DNA of 64,000 bases, taken from positions 30,171 to 94,170 of the forward strand of contig JAZNSI010000012.1 in NCBI GenBank assembly GCA_045591175.1, read 5' to 3'. The position numbers were made by a program, and so were the translations under genes. The notes beneath the pieces are model-generated. The model ran no database searches. It saw only the letters and a list, made by a program, of their open reading frames with translations, and had not been told where the DNA came from. This stretch comes from UBA11524 sp045591175. GTDB taxonomy: Bacteria; Bacillota; Clostridia; Christensenellales; Aristaeellaceae. Shown here one piece after another: positions 33,112-42,255 of the stretch; position 1 is the stretch's first letter; each line of letters begins with the position of its first letter.

Positions 33112-34467
33112 ATGGAATATATTGTGAATACGCCCTGCGGCGCTGTGCAGGGCACGGCAGGGCGAGTCCCCGGCACGGCTGCCTACAAGGGCATCCGCTA
33201 CGCCACTGCCGGCCGCTGGGAATACCCCGTACAGGTCACCCACTGGGACGGCGTGTACGACGCCACCCGGTACGGCGCATGCTCTTACCAGCCCCGCTCG
33301 TTCTACGACGAGGCAAAGAACCTCAAAAAGATCTTCTACTACAACGAATTCCGCAGGGACGAGCATTACGATTACAGCGAGGACTGCCTGTTCCTGAACG
33401 TTTTCACCCCCGACACGGCGAAGGAAGGCGACAAGCTGCCGGTGATCATCTACATCCACGGCGGCGGATTCACCGGCGGCTGCGGGCACGAAAAGCACTT
33501 TGACGGCCCGGTCTGGCCCACGAAGGGCGTCATCGGCGTGACGATCAACTACCGCCTGGGCCCGATGGGCTTCGTATGCCTGCCCGAGCTGAAGGACGAG
33601 GCGGGCTTCACCGGCAATTACGGCCTGTACGACCAGCTGACGGCCATCCTGTGGGTGCATGACAATATCGCTGCCTTTGGCGGCGACCCGGCCAACGTGA
33701 CCATCATGGGCCAAAGTGCCGGCGCAATGAGCGTCCAGCAGCACTGCCTTAGCCCGCTGAGCAAGGGGCTGTTCCACCGGGCTGTGATGTCCAGCGGCGG
33801 CGGGGTCAGCAAGATGCTGTCCGCCTCCCCGGCGGAAAAGAACTACGCCTTCTGGCAGAAATGCATGGAATATGCCGGTTGCAAAACGCTGGCGGAGTTC
33901 CGCGTCCTCTCCCCGGAGAAGCTCTTCGAGGCATGGAATCAGACCAAGAAGGAGCTGCGTAATCCCGGCTGCTTCCCCTGCATTGATGGCAGACTGGTTG
34001 TGGGCAGCGGCGCTGACCTGCTCGCACAGGGCAAGCAGCGCGATATCCCGTACATGGCGGGCTCCACCAGCGAGGACATGATGCCGCCCATCCTGCAGAG
34101 TATGGCCCGCAAGTGGTGTTCTTCCCAGAATCAGCCCGGCTACGCCTGGTACTTCGACCGGCAGCTGCCCGGCGACGATAACGGCGCATGGCATTCCTCC
34201 GACCTGTGGTACTGGTTCGGGACACTGCCCAACTGCTGGCGCCCCATGACAGACAAGGACTACGCCGTCAGCGACCAAATGACCTCCTTCCTATGCAATT
34301 TCGCCCGCAGCGGAGATCCAAACGGCAGCGATCTTCCCGTGTGGACTGCATCGGATGCACACAAGAAGGCCGTACTGATGATCGGCGAAGGTGAAACGCG
34401 TATGGCCAAGCCCAGCCTGTTGAAGATGATCAGGACGATGCTGACCAACAAGGCCGTGGGGGAATAA
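33112..34467 (+). CDS. Type-B carboxylesterase
   Basis: A 451-residue alpha/beta hydrolase. It has the oxyanion-hole motif IYIHGGGFTGG (about 115-125), the nucleophile elbow GQSAGAMS (about 199-206) and a likely catalytic His in WHSSDLWYW (about 362). There is no signal peptide, so it acts in the cytoplasm. It probably removes acyl groups (for example acetyl or feruloyl) from sugars imported by the adjacent symporter; this is inference from position. The ATG at 33112 follows GAAGGTATACCATC. Confidence 0.85.
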   Translation: MEYIVNTPCGAVQGTAGRVPGTAAYKGIRYATAGRWEYPVQVTHWDGVYDATRYGACSYQPRSFYDEAKNLKKIFYYNEFRRDEHYDYSEDCLFLNVFTPDTAKEGDKLPVIIYIHGGGFTGGCGHEKHFDGPVWPTKGVIGVTINYRLGPMGFVCLPELKDEAGFTGNYGLYDQLTAILWVHDNIAAFGGDPANVTIMGQSAGAMSVQQHCLSPLSKGLFHRAVMSSGGGVSKMLSASPAEKNYAFWQKCMEYAGCKTLAEFRVLSPEKLFEAWNQTKKELRNPGCFPCIDGRLVVGSGADLLAQGKQRDIPYMAGSTSEDMMPPILQSMARKWCSSQNQPGYAWYFDRQLPGDDNGAWHSSDLWYWFGTLPNCWRPMTDKDYAVSDQMTSFLCNFARSGDPNGSDLPVWTASDAHKKAVLMIGEGETRMAKPSLLKMIRTMLTNKAVGE

Positions 34468-34583
34468 GCGACGTCCAAGCGTCGCACGTTTCTCCAAGAA
34501 GGCAGTATGTTGTAACTTCCGAACACCACTGGCATGTTTCTCTGCATAGGTTCCATTGCAGACGGCTGGTGGTGAAAATCCAT

Positions 34584-34622
34584 TCCCGCATTCCCTTGCG
34601 CATCAAGGGAGGCGGGATTTTT
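34584..34622 (+). terminator. Terminator after the carboxylesterase gene
   Basis: TCCCGC..TCCCTT pairs with AAGGGAG..GCGGGA, followed by TTTTTGTTTG. The gap 34468-34791 holds this hairpin, a shorter GCGACG/CGTCGC hairpin at 34468-34486 and the next terminator, and nothing else that I can support. Confidence 0.75.
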
Positions 34623-34685
34623 GTTTGATCCTTGTCACCGGCGGACGGGTGTGCTTCTTTGTATCACCACCTCAAAGCAAAAATC

Positions 34686-34714
34686 GGAGTGGCGATGCTT
34701 ATGCTTCGCCACTC
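34686..34714 (-). terminator. Terminator of the GH3 operon
   Basis: GGAGTGGCGA pairs with TCGCCACTCC. Read leftward, it is followed by GATTTTTGC, so it ends the leftward GH3 operon. Confidence 0.7.
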
Positions 34715-34791
34715 CTGTTTGTTTACTTTTTGCTTTTACTGTACCTTGCCGTTATGCCGGTTGATGCGCAGCAAGGGCCCGCCATACTTGC

Positions 34792-36792
34792 TCACTTCAG
34801 GAGCAGCGCGGCCTGCTCAGCGGTCATGGTGTAGACCTTCTCACCCATCTGACCGTAATTCACGGTGATGGTCAGGCTGCCGTCGGCGTTGGCGACGATG
34901 GTGGAGGGGTAGGCCATCTCCAGCACCAGATTGCCGCCGTCGACCTTCCAGGTGCCATCCATCATGGTCTGCTCGTAGTTCGTCCACCCGGAACGCAGGG
35001 TACCGTCGGCCTTCAGGTCCAGCACGAAGGGCTTGCCTTCAACGGAGGTTTCCAGTTCAAGGGTAACGTCCTGACCAGCAGGGGCAGCAGCGGCTTCCAC
35101 GCCCGTCAGCGCAGTAAGCTGCTCAGCGGTCATGGTGTAGACCTTCTCGCCCATCTGGCCGTAATTCACGGTGATGGTCAGGCTGCCGTCGGCGTTGGCG
35201 ACGATGGTGGAGGGGTAAGCCATCTCCAGCACCAGATTGCCGCCGTCGACCTTCCAGGTGCCGTCCATCATGGTCTGCTCGTAGTTGGTCCAGCCGGTGC
35301 GGAGGGTGCCGTCGGCCTTCATGTCCAGCACAAAGGGCTTGCCTTCGACGGAGGTCTCCAGCTCAAGACAGACGTCCTGACCGGCAGGGGCAGCAGCGGC
35401 TTCCACGCCCGTCAGCGCAGCGAACTGCTCCGCGGTCATGGTGTAGACCTTCTCGCCCATCTGACCGTAATTCACGGTGATGGTCAGGCTGCCGTCGGCG
35501 TTGGCGACGATGGTGGAGGGGTAGGCCATTTCCAGCACCAGATTGCCGCCGTCGACCTTCCAGGTGCCGTCCATCATGGTCTGCTCGTAGTTCGTCCAAC
35601 CGGAACGCAGGGTGCCGTCGGCCTTCAGATCCAGCACGAAAGGCTTGCCTTCAACCGAGGTCTCCAGCTCCAGGGTGATGTCCTTGGCTGCGGGAGCTTC
35701 CTGAGCGGCAGGGGCTTCGGTGGCCTCGGGTTCCGCGTTGTCGCCGGAGGGAACGTACAGGCCCCAGGGAGCCACAACAGTCTTCAGCGCACCGAGCTTA
35801 ATGGTGAAGCCAGATTCGGAAACATAGAAGGTCGGAGAGGGGGCATTGAAGCTGGTGGACAGCCAAGAGAGGAAACCGTCCTTATTCTGCAGGTCAAAGT
35901 GCATGTGGGAGCCGTTGTTGTTGGCATACATGTAGCCAATGCCTGCTTCGCCGGTGACGATATCATAGGTCTCTTCGGGCTTGGTTTCGTCGGGAACGAT
36001 GCCCTTGTTGGTATCCTTGATCACGTAGGTGCTGTATCCGAACAGCGCACCGGTGGTCTGCTCGGCGTTGTTGGAATTGGTCGCCTGGGAGTACACGTAG
36101 TAGGTGCCGTTGTCCAGGGTGACCAGGGTCTTGTAGGTCTTGCGGCCCTGAGCGATGAAATCGGTGTAGACACGGCGGCCCGCGGGAGCACCCAGTTCGT
36201 CAGCGGCGTCGCTCTTGCCGCCCACCACGAAGCTGCCGTCCTGCATCAGGGCGATCTGGCGGGAAGCATACTTCATGTCGTACACTTCGCTGCGAGTCTT
36301 GTCGCCGGCGGCTTCTTCAGCCGTCAGGTACTGGGCATTGTAGTAGGTGTAGCTGGAGCCGTCCTGGCTCAGGGCCAGCACGCCGATGCCAGGCTCCACG
36401 GTCAGCATATTGCCTTCGCGGGTGTAGGCGCCGGTCATGCGGAAGTACTCCGAGGTGTAGGAGCGATCGCCGATCACGGTGCGCTCGTAGAAGTTCAGCT
36501 CATAGGTGTTCTCGGAGGTCAGAACCAGCAGGTGGGTGGTTTCGAGCTTCTTATCACCGCTGGTTTCCTCATTGGTGGTCAGGTAAGCCTGCTTGTGGAA
36601 ATTGTTGACCGCAGCCGTATCGTTTTTCTGCGCTGCCATCTCTTCTGCTTCCAGCTGCGCCAGGATCTTATCGGTGCGGTTGCCATCATAGATCGAATAC
36701 ACGAGTCGGCTGACAGGCGCGCAGACAACGAGGGCCACAAACACCAGGAGGGCCAATACGCCGGTCAGGACCTTTTTCATCTTCTTATTCAT
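34792..36792 (-). CDS. Membrane-anchored protein with three 102-residue repeats
   Basis: A 666-residue protein with an N-terminal membrane segment (about 7-28) and a large extracytoplasmic part. Residues about 30-350 are beta-rich and unrecognised. A Glu/Ala/Pro-rich linker follows, then three near-identical 102-residue units with ETSVEGKPFVLDLKADGTL, DGTWKVDGGNLVLEM and GQMGEKVYTMTAEQ. The units look like small beta-barrel binding domains. The start codon overlaps the stop of the GH3 gene by ATGA, so the two proteins are coexpressed and probably act together on the cell surface. Confidence 0.75.
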   Translation of the reverse strand: MNKKMKKVLTGVLALLVFVALVVCAPVSRLVYSIYDGNRTDKILAQLEAEEMAAQKNDTAAVNNFHKQAYLTTNEETSGDKKLETTHLLVLTSENTYELNFYERTVIGDRSYTSEYFRMTGAYTREGNMLTVEPGIGVLALSQDGSSYTYYNAQYLTAEEAAGDKTRSEVYDMKYASRQIALMQDGSFVVGGKSDAADELGAPAGRRVYTDFIAQGRKTYKTLVTLDNGTYYVYSQATNSNNAEQTTGALFGYSTYVIKDTNKGIVPDETKPEETYDIVTGEAGIGYMYANNNGSHMHFDLQNKDGFLSWLSTSFNAPSPTFYVSESGFTIKLGALKTVVAPWGLYVPSGDNAEPEATEAPAAQEAPAAKDITLELETSVEGKPFVLDLKADGTLRSGWTNYEQTMMDGTWKVDGGNLVLEMAYPSTIVANADGSLTITVNYGQMGEKVYTMTAEQFAALTGVEAAAAPAGQDVCLELETSVEGKPFVLDMKADGTLRTGWTNYEQTMMDGTWKVDGGNLVLEMAYPSTIVANADGSLTITVNYGQMGEKVYTMTAEQLTALTGVEAAAAPAGQDVTLELETSVEGKPFVLDLKADGTLRSGWTNYEQTMMDGTWKVDGGNLVLEMAYPSTIVANADGSLTITVNYGQMGEKVYTMTAEQAALLLK
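34796..35709 (-). repeat. Three tandem 306-bp coding repeats
   Basis: Identical anchors recur with an exact 306-bp period (for example at 34813, 35119 and 35425). The units are nearly identical at the DNA level, which points to recent duplication or gene conversion. Confidence 0.85.
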
Positions 36793-39700
36793 TTTGCGAC
36801 TCCTTTGCGGCTCTTATTGAACTTCACGACATCCCGTACGGTCAGGGCCAGGAAGATAACGGCTGCCAGGGCCGAGAAGATGATGCCGTCGATCAGAGAG
36901 AACTGCCACCAGTTCATGTTGCTGACGACCACGCCGCTTTCGTTCATGGCGTTGGAATTGGCAACGGTGTACAGGATGCGGTGAGCAGCCTGACGCATGC
37001 AATTCACCAGATGCACGTCGTTCACCGCGGGATCAGCCGCGTTGTACACCAGCAGCTGGTAAGCCTGAGTGGTGGTGGAGCTGCTGTCGAAGGTGTCGGT
37101 GCCGGCCAGCACGCCCAGCAGACCGTCGTAGGTGCCGCGGGAATGGGCGGAAGTGGCATAGCTGCTGGTGGTGTAGTCGGACACGCCGAAGCCACGGCAG
37201 CCCCACTCGCCGCGCAGCACGTCGGTCATCAGGCCGCGGTGTGCGCCGGTCCAGATCACACCAATGCGGGCAAAGGCGTTCATCACGCAGTAGGCGCCGC
37301 CGTCCACGACAGCATGCTCAAAGGGCTGCAGATACAGTTCGCGGATGGCCTGCTCATTGACAAAGGTGGAGATCGCGCGGCAGTTGGTCTCGCAGTCATT
37401 CAGCGCGAAGTGCTTCAGGAACACGTACACGCCCTTGGACTGGATGCCCTTGACTTCCGCAGCAGCGATCTTGCCGCCCAGGAAGCCGTCCTCGGAGTAA
37501 TACTCAAAGTTACGGCCGGCATAGGCGGTGCGGTGAGTGTTCATCGCGGGGCCGTACAGGCCGGAGTAACCCGCCCACAGGCCGTCCTCGCCGATGTGCT
37601 CGCCCAGTTCCTCCATCAGCTCCACATTCCAGGTGGCAGCCATGATGTTTTCGTCGGTGTAAGCGCACAGAGTGATGGAGTTACCGGTCAGGTCGGTCAG
37701 GTTGGCGGAGAAGCCCTGGGGGCCGTTCTCGTCATGGGTCTCGGGCTTGGAAACGGAATCCATATGGATCGTGCCGTGGTAGCCCACGCCGATCAGGTTG
37801 CACAGCTCCTCGTAGGTGACCTGATCCAGCAGTTCCTCCCACTTGGGATCGTCATAGGCCAGGCCGACCATGTCAAACAGCTTGTGGTGGGTGGCGGTAG
37901 AGCCCAGCGTGGGCATGACTTCGCCCTCCACAACGATCTTCTCATACTGCTTGATGCCGGTCATTTCGGACATCATGCCCTCGGTGAGCTCCAGTTCCAG
38001 CTTCGCGGTGGGGAAGGTGCCCTTCCAGTCGCTGCGGCTCACATAGGTCATGTTTTCGCCGCCGTAGTAGGACAGGTCGCTGCTCTGGAAGCGGTTGACG
38101 ATGGGTTCGCCGGTGGCAGCGGAAACAGAGTAGGTCTCGGTGTCCATATCCTCATGCCAGGTGTACACCAGCGCGGCGTCACCGGTAGAGGTGGTCTTGT
38201 GGCCGGCAGCAACCATGCCGGTATGGCCCTGGGCCGCCAGGATGTTGTTCAGCGCGTCGTGGGCGTCGGTACCGATGGTCAGGTAGTAGTCGCCCTCATC
38301 CATGATGTAGGTGCCTGCGCCGTAGGTGTCATAGGTGCGGAATTCTTCCTTATCCACCGTGATGGTCACGGTTTCGGAAGCGCCAGGCTCCAGCTTGGCA
38401 GTCTTGGCGAAGCCGCACAGCTCAACGGCAGCCTTCTCGATGCGGTTCTGGCGATCGTAGTCGGTGTACTCGGACTGGAAGTAGACTTCCACCACTTCCT
38501 TGCCGGCCACATCGCCGGTATTGGTGACGGTGACGGTCACGTCGATGCTCTTGCCGTCGGCAGAGGGAGCAAACTTCAGATCGGAGTAAGCGAAATTAGT
38601 GTAGGACAGGCCATAGCCGAAGGGATAAGCCACGTCGGACAGGTAATCATAGCCTTCGGTGTTGCCGGTGCCGGCAATGGCGTCAGCATAGCGGGTCTCG
38701 TAATAACGGTAGCCCACATAGATGCCTTCCTGGTAGGCATTGAAGAACATATTGCCGTCCAGGTCGCCGCCGGAGGAGCCGGTCATCAGGCCGCCGCCCT
38801 TCCACTTGCCAGTGGAGGGATCATAGGTAGCGCCAAGGTTCTCGGCATTGGACCAGATCTGGCTGTAGAAGTTGACCATCGCGGGGTTGGTGGTGTTGTC
38901 GTTGCAGTAGGTATCCACCAGACGGCCGGAGGGGCTCTCGTTGCCCACCAGCACGTCCGCCACGCCATACAGGCCCACCAGGCCGGTGTAGCCGATCCAC
39001 ATGGCGGCGTCCACGTCGGAGTTTTCCGCAGTCAGGAAGTCACACTCCAGGGGATTGGCAGAGTTGATCAGCACGATGACGGTGCCGAACTGCTGCTTCG
39101 CCTGCTTGATCAGCTCCAGTTCCTGGATGGTCAGCTCCAGAGCATTGCCGCTGCCGCCCACGGTCTCTTCGGCATTGCCCTGGCTCTCCACATTCGCAGG
39201 CAGGTCATACATTTCGCCGCCCAGACGGGACACGACCACGATGGCAGCATCGGGGTACTGCGCGAAGGAGTCCGTCACACCGGGCTGCTGGGTCAGGGTC
39301 GCCCACGGCACTTCATTGACCTTGTAGGAGCCCTTCACGCTGCCGTCACCGCCGCGGATGGAGTTATCGCCCTTGGCGGGGTTGGTCTTGTAGGTCTCGG
39401 CCTCCGTCCAGGCCATGTAGGTGCCCCAAACGGTGTCATTCACGGCCACGTCGGAGCGCTCTTCCAGCGCCGCCTTCAGCGTCAGGTAGCCGTTGGCAGA
39501 CTTCAGGGAGCTGGGGTACTTCTCCACATCCAGCGATGCATTGATATCCGCGGAACCGGTGCCGCAGACCAGAATATTGGTGCTGGAGTGGCCCAGGATG
39601 GTGACCTTTGCATTCTGGGCCAGGGGCAGCGCACCGTTGTTTTTCAGAAGGACGACGCCTTCTTCGGTCAGCCTCTCGGCCAGTTCCTTGTCAGCCTCCT

Positions 39701-39926
39701 TGGCTTCTTCCATGGAACCATACGTGCTGACAAACTGATTTGCTTCTTCCTCAGCACCTTCGGGACGAATGGTCTTGGTCGAACTCAAACCAAGGGCCTG
39801 GTTGATGAGCTTGGTATAGTTGTTGGCAAAAACCATGCCAACGCTGAATACCACGACCATGACCAGGCTGATGATCGACAAGATCAGATGCTTGCGGGGG
39901 AAACGGGGAGTCTTCTTCGGTTTCAT
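36789..39926 (-). CDS. GH3 family beta-glycosidase, reversed domain order, membrane anchored
   Basis: A 1045-residue enzyme. A membrane segment (about 15-36) is followed by the (alpha/beta)6 domain (LTEEGVVLLKNNGALPL near 90) and PFGYGLSYTNF near 430. A fibronectin-like domain lies at about 440-545. The catalytic TIM-barrel half comes last, with the nucleophile Asp in FGVSDYTTSS near 917. This is the reverse of the usual GH3 order; a few such enzymes are known in rumen Clostridia and yeasts. A second membrane segment ends the protein (about 1010-1032). AAGGAGGCAGCAC marks the start at 39926. It likely hydrolyses beta-glucosides or xylosides at the cell surface. Confidence 0.88.
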   Translation of the reverse strand: MKPKKTPRFPRKHLILSIISLVMVVVFSVGMVFANNYTKLINQALGLSSTKTIRPEGAEEEANQFVSTYGSMEEAKEADKELAERLTEEGVVLLKNNGALPLAQNAKVTILGHSSTNILVCGTGSADINASLDVEKYPSSLKSANGYLTLKAALEERSDVAVNDTVWGTYMAWTEAETYKTNPAKGDNSIRGGDGSVKGSYKVNEVPWATLTQQPGVTDSFAQYPDAAIVVVSRLGGEMYDLPANVESQGNAEETVGGSGNALELTIQELELIKQAKQQFGTVIVLINSANPLECDFLTAENSDVDAAMWIGYTGLVGLYGVADVLVGNESPSGRLVDTYCNDNTTNPAMVNFYSQIWSNAENLGATYDPSTGKWKGGGLMTGSSGGDLDGNMFFNAYQEGIYVGYRYYETRYADAIAGTGNTEGYDYLSDVAYPFGYGLSYTNFAYSDLKFAPSADGKSIDVTVTVTNTGDVAGKEVVEVYFQSEYTDYDRQNRIEKAAVELCGFAKTAKLEPGASETVTITVDKEEFRTYDTYGAGTYIMDEGDYYLTIGTDAHDALNNILAAQGHTGMVAAGHKTTSTGDAALVYTWHEDMDTETYSVSAATGEPIVNRFQSSDLSYYGGENMTYVSRSDWKGTFPTAKLELELTEGMMSEMTGIKQYEKIVVEGEVMPTLGSTATHHKLFDMVGLAYDDPKWEELLDQVTYEELCNLIGVGYHGTIHMDSVSKPETHDENGPQGFSANLTDLTGNSITLCAYTDENIMAATWNVELMEELGEHIGEDGLWAGYSGLYGPAMNTHRTAYAGRNFEYYSEDGFLGGKIAAAEVKGIQSKGVYVFLKHFALNDCETNCRAISTFVNEQAIRELYLQPFEHAVVDGGAYCVMNAFARIGVIWTGAHRGLMTDVLRGEWGCRGFGVSDYTTSSYATSAHSRGTYDGLLGVLAGTDTFDSSSTTTQAYQLLVYNAADPAVNDVHLVNCMRQAAHRILYTVANSNAMNESGVVVSNMNWWQFSLIDGIIFSALAAVIFLALTVRDVVKFNKSRKGVAK

Positions 39927-40006
39927 GTGCTGCCTCCTTCTTATAACAAAGCAGACTAATTCCATCCGGTTGCTGACGCCGGATGCTTTCGCCTGCCTTA
40001 TTTACC

Positions 40007-40035
40007 TTGCAATCTGTCCATTTTTGTTGTATAAT
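40007..40035 (+). promoter_or_regulatory. Promoter of the TetR-type gene
   Basis: TTGCAA and TATAAT with a 17-base spacer. The palindromic operator starts three bases downstream. Confidence 0.65.
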
Positions 40036-40037
40036 CA

Positions 40038-40055
40038 ATGATACACTTGTATCAT
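40038..40055. promoter_or_regulatory. Palindromic operator ATGATACA-CT-TGTATCAT
   Basis: A perfect inverted repeat with 8-base arms lies in the divergent GH3/TetR intergenic region. A further half site TGTATCAT with a poor left arm lies at 40148-40165 over the TetR start codon. The likely ligand is the TetR-type protein encoded next to it. Confidence 0.65.
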
Positions 40056-40163
40056 CCGGTCCATAAAGGCCCAAATTACACACTTATTTATTATTCTATC
40101 AAATATTTCGATGGCTGGCAAGGGTCGCAAAGCAAAATGAAACACTTATGAGGCATTTGTATC

Positions 40164-40676
40164 ATGAAAGAAAGAAGTGTCACCACAGATATTACCGACG
40201 CCCTGTTCGAACTGCTGAAAACCAAGGAGCTGTCGCAGATCACCATCACCGAGCTGATCCAGAAGGCAGGGGTGTGCAGGTCCTCCTTTTACCGGAATTT
40301 CTACCTGACGGAGGATGTGATCCGACAATACGGCACCACCATGTATGACGAGATCAACCGCAAGATCCCCCTTGACCTTGACGGGATCTATGAGCATATC
40401 CTGGCAGTCAACACCTATCTGTTTTCCAAGCGTGAACGGCTGGTGCTGATCGAGCAGCGGGGGCTTTATCATCTTCTGGAGGAGCCGATCATCCAGCAGT
40501 GCAGGTTCCAACTCCGGCGTCTTGACATCTGGGGGAACCGCTATCAGGCGGAATTCTACGCTGGCGCTACCAGCCACCTGCTCCGCGCCTGGGTCCGCAA
40601 CGACTTCGCTGAATCTCCCGACGAGATCTCCCGGATCATCTATACCCTGCTCCACCATGAGCATTTGAAGCTGTGA
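40164..40676 (+). CDS. TetR-family regulator
   Basis: A 170-residue protein. The N-terminal HTH (about 8-50) has ITITELIQKAGVCRSSFYRNF, typical of TetR/AcrR proteins. The C-terminal ligand domain is short and helical (FYAGATSHLLRAWVRNDF). It is divergent from the GH3 operon, with a palindrome between them, so it probably represses both. The ribosome site is weak (GAGG about ten bases before the ATG), and an operator half site overlaps the start codon. Confidence 0.82.
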   Translation: MKERSVTTDITDALFELLKTKELSQITITELIQKAGVCRSSFYRNFYLTEDVIRQYGTTMYDEINRKIPLDLDGIYEHILAVNTYLFSKRERLVLIEQRGLYHLLEEPIIQQCRFQLRRLDIWGNRYQAEFYAGATSHLLRAWVRNDFAESPDEISRIIYTLLHHEHLKL

Positions 40677-40720
40677 GGGATTTGATCCCAGGCTCATATG
40701 AGGATCGCCCGTGCCTCCCC

Positions 40721-40749
40721 TTGCGCACCAGACTCAGTCCTGCTATAAT
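40721..40749 (+). promoter_or_regulatory. Promoter of the GH43 gene
   Basis: TTGCGC and TATAAT with a 17-base spacer, 33 bases before the ATG. Confidence 0.6.
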
Positions 40750-40782
40750 TGATTCAAATCCTACTGAAAAGGAAGTACTAAA

Positions 40783-42192
40783 ATGAAACAGCAGGTTTTC
40801 AGTCCCTATCTGCCCAGCTGGGAGTACATCCCCGACGGCGAGCCCCGCGTATTCAACGGCCGGCTCTATGTGTACGGCAGCCACGACTGCTTCAACGGCG
40901 CTGTGTACTGCCAGAATGATTACGTCTGCTGGTCTGCGCCGGAGGATGATCTCTCCGACTGGCGCTATGAGGGCGTGATCTTCCGCAAAACGCAGGATCC
41001 CCGCAACCCCGACGGCACTCATGCCCTGTGGGCTCCCGATGTTTGCCACGGCAACGACGGCAAATACTACCTCTATTACTGTCTGGATTTCCTCAAGGAG
41101 ATCGGCGTGGCCGTGGCAGACAGTCCCGTGGGCCCCTTCGAGTTCCTGGACTTCGTACGCTACCCCAATGGGGACATCCTCGGCGCGCGCCCGGATGAGA
41201 TCCGCCAGTTTGACCCCGGCATCTTCATCGACGATGACAAGCGCATCTACCTCTTCTCCGGCAACAGCCCCCGCTACAAGATGACGCCCACCGACAAGGA
41301 CAGCCTCAAAATGGAGCTGGAGCAGGATATGATCACCGTCAAGGACGGGCCCTATCATAACCTGCCCATCATCAACGATGCGGACGGCACGGAATACGAA
41401 GCGCATCCCTTCTTCGAGGCCAGCTCCATCCGCAAGATCAACGGCAAGTACTACTTCATCTACTCCTCCACCTGGATGCACGAGCTGTGCTGGGCCGTGG
41501 CGGACAGCCCCCTGGGCGATTACCACTTCGGCGGCGTACTGGTGTCCAACGCGGACATCGGCGTGAACGGTAACTCCGAGGCCCTCAACTACCGCGGCAA
41601 CACCCATGGCTCCGTTGCACTGGTGAACGGCAAGTGGTATGTGTTCTACCATCGCCAGACCAACCGCCATTTCTTCTCCCGTCAGGCCTGCGCGGAGGAA
41701 ATCTACTTCGACGGCGAACGTTTCCATCAGGCGGAGATCACCTCCTGCGGCCTGAACGGCGGCCCCCTGAAGGACGAGGGCACCTATGATGCCCGCATCG
41801 CCTGCCACCTCTACTCCAAGAACGGCACCTGCGAGAGTCTCCCCGACCAGCAGGACGCCAATCATCCCGCCTTCACCCAGGATGGCGAGGATCGCATGGA
41901 CACCCCCAACCAGTACATCAACAACATGGTGGACGGTGCCACCGCCGGCTATCGTTACTTCCAGTTTGCCACCGCAAAGACCATCTCCGTGGAGACCCGC
42001 GGCACCTCAACCGGCATGTTTGTGGTGAAGGATGGCCGGCAGGGCAATGTGGTGGCGCGCATCCCCGTGGCCCCCAGCGAGAACTGGACGACCTTCTCCG
42101 CGCCACTGACTATTGAATCCGGCAAGAAGCCCCTGTACTTCACCTACGAGGGCGAAGGCGCGGCAGACTTCATCCGGTTCAGCTTCGCGTAA
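40783..42192 (+). CDS. Glycoside hydrolase family 43 protein
   Basis: A 469-residue cytoplasmic enzyme. The N-terminal five-bladed propeller (about 1-320) has YLPSWEYIPDGEPRVFNGRL and a likely catalytic Asp in that segment. ALWAPDVCHGNDGKYYLYY follows (a second conserved Asp), and a conserved Glu lies in EGNS-like NGNSEAL (about 264-270). A C-terminal beta domain (about 350-469) resembles a CBM6-like module. GH43 enzymes act on beta-xylosides or alpha-arabinofuranosides. Lack of a signal peptide suggests it works on imported oligosaccharides. Confidence 0.85.
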   Translation: MKQQVFSPYLPSWEYIPDGEPRVFNGRLYVYGSHDCFNGAVYCQNDYVCWSAPEDDLSDWRYEGVIFRKTQDPRNPDGTHALWAPDVCHGNDGKYYLYYCLDFLKEIGVAVADSPVGPFEFLDFVRYPNGDILGARPDEIRQFDPGIFIDDDKRIYLFSGNSPRYKMTPTDKDSLKMELEQDMITVKDGPYHNLPIINDADGTEYEAHPFFEASSIRKINGKYYFIYSSTWMHELCWAVADSPLGDYHFGGVLVSNADIGVNGNSEALNYRGNTHGSVALVNGKWYVFYHRQTNRHFFSRQACAEEIYFDGERFHQAEITSCGLNGGPLKDEGTYDARIACHLYSKNGTCESLPDQQDANHPAFTQDGEDRMDTPNQYINNMVDGATAGYRYFQFATAKTISVETRGTSTGMFVVKDGRQGNVVARIPVAPSENWTTFSAPLTIESGKKPLYFTYEGEGAADFIRFSFA

Positions 42193-42208
42193 ACAGATGC
42201 ACGAAAAT

Positions 42209-42239
42209 ATCCCCCGGAGTCATGATGATTCCGGGGGAT
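42209..42239. terminator. Bidirectional terminator between GH43 and alaX genes
   Basis: ATCCCCCGGA pairs with TCCGGGGGAT. The T-rich flank is on the left side (ATATTTTCG read leftward), favouring the alaX direction. Confidence 0.7.
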
Positions 42240-42255
42240 CGCTTCATTATTCACA

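Noticed and set aside
36981..39959. Long + strand frame across the GH3 gene
   Set aside because: It is a Gly/Val/His-rich shadow frame without a ribosome site; the minus strand matches GH3.
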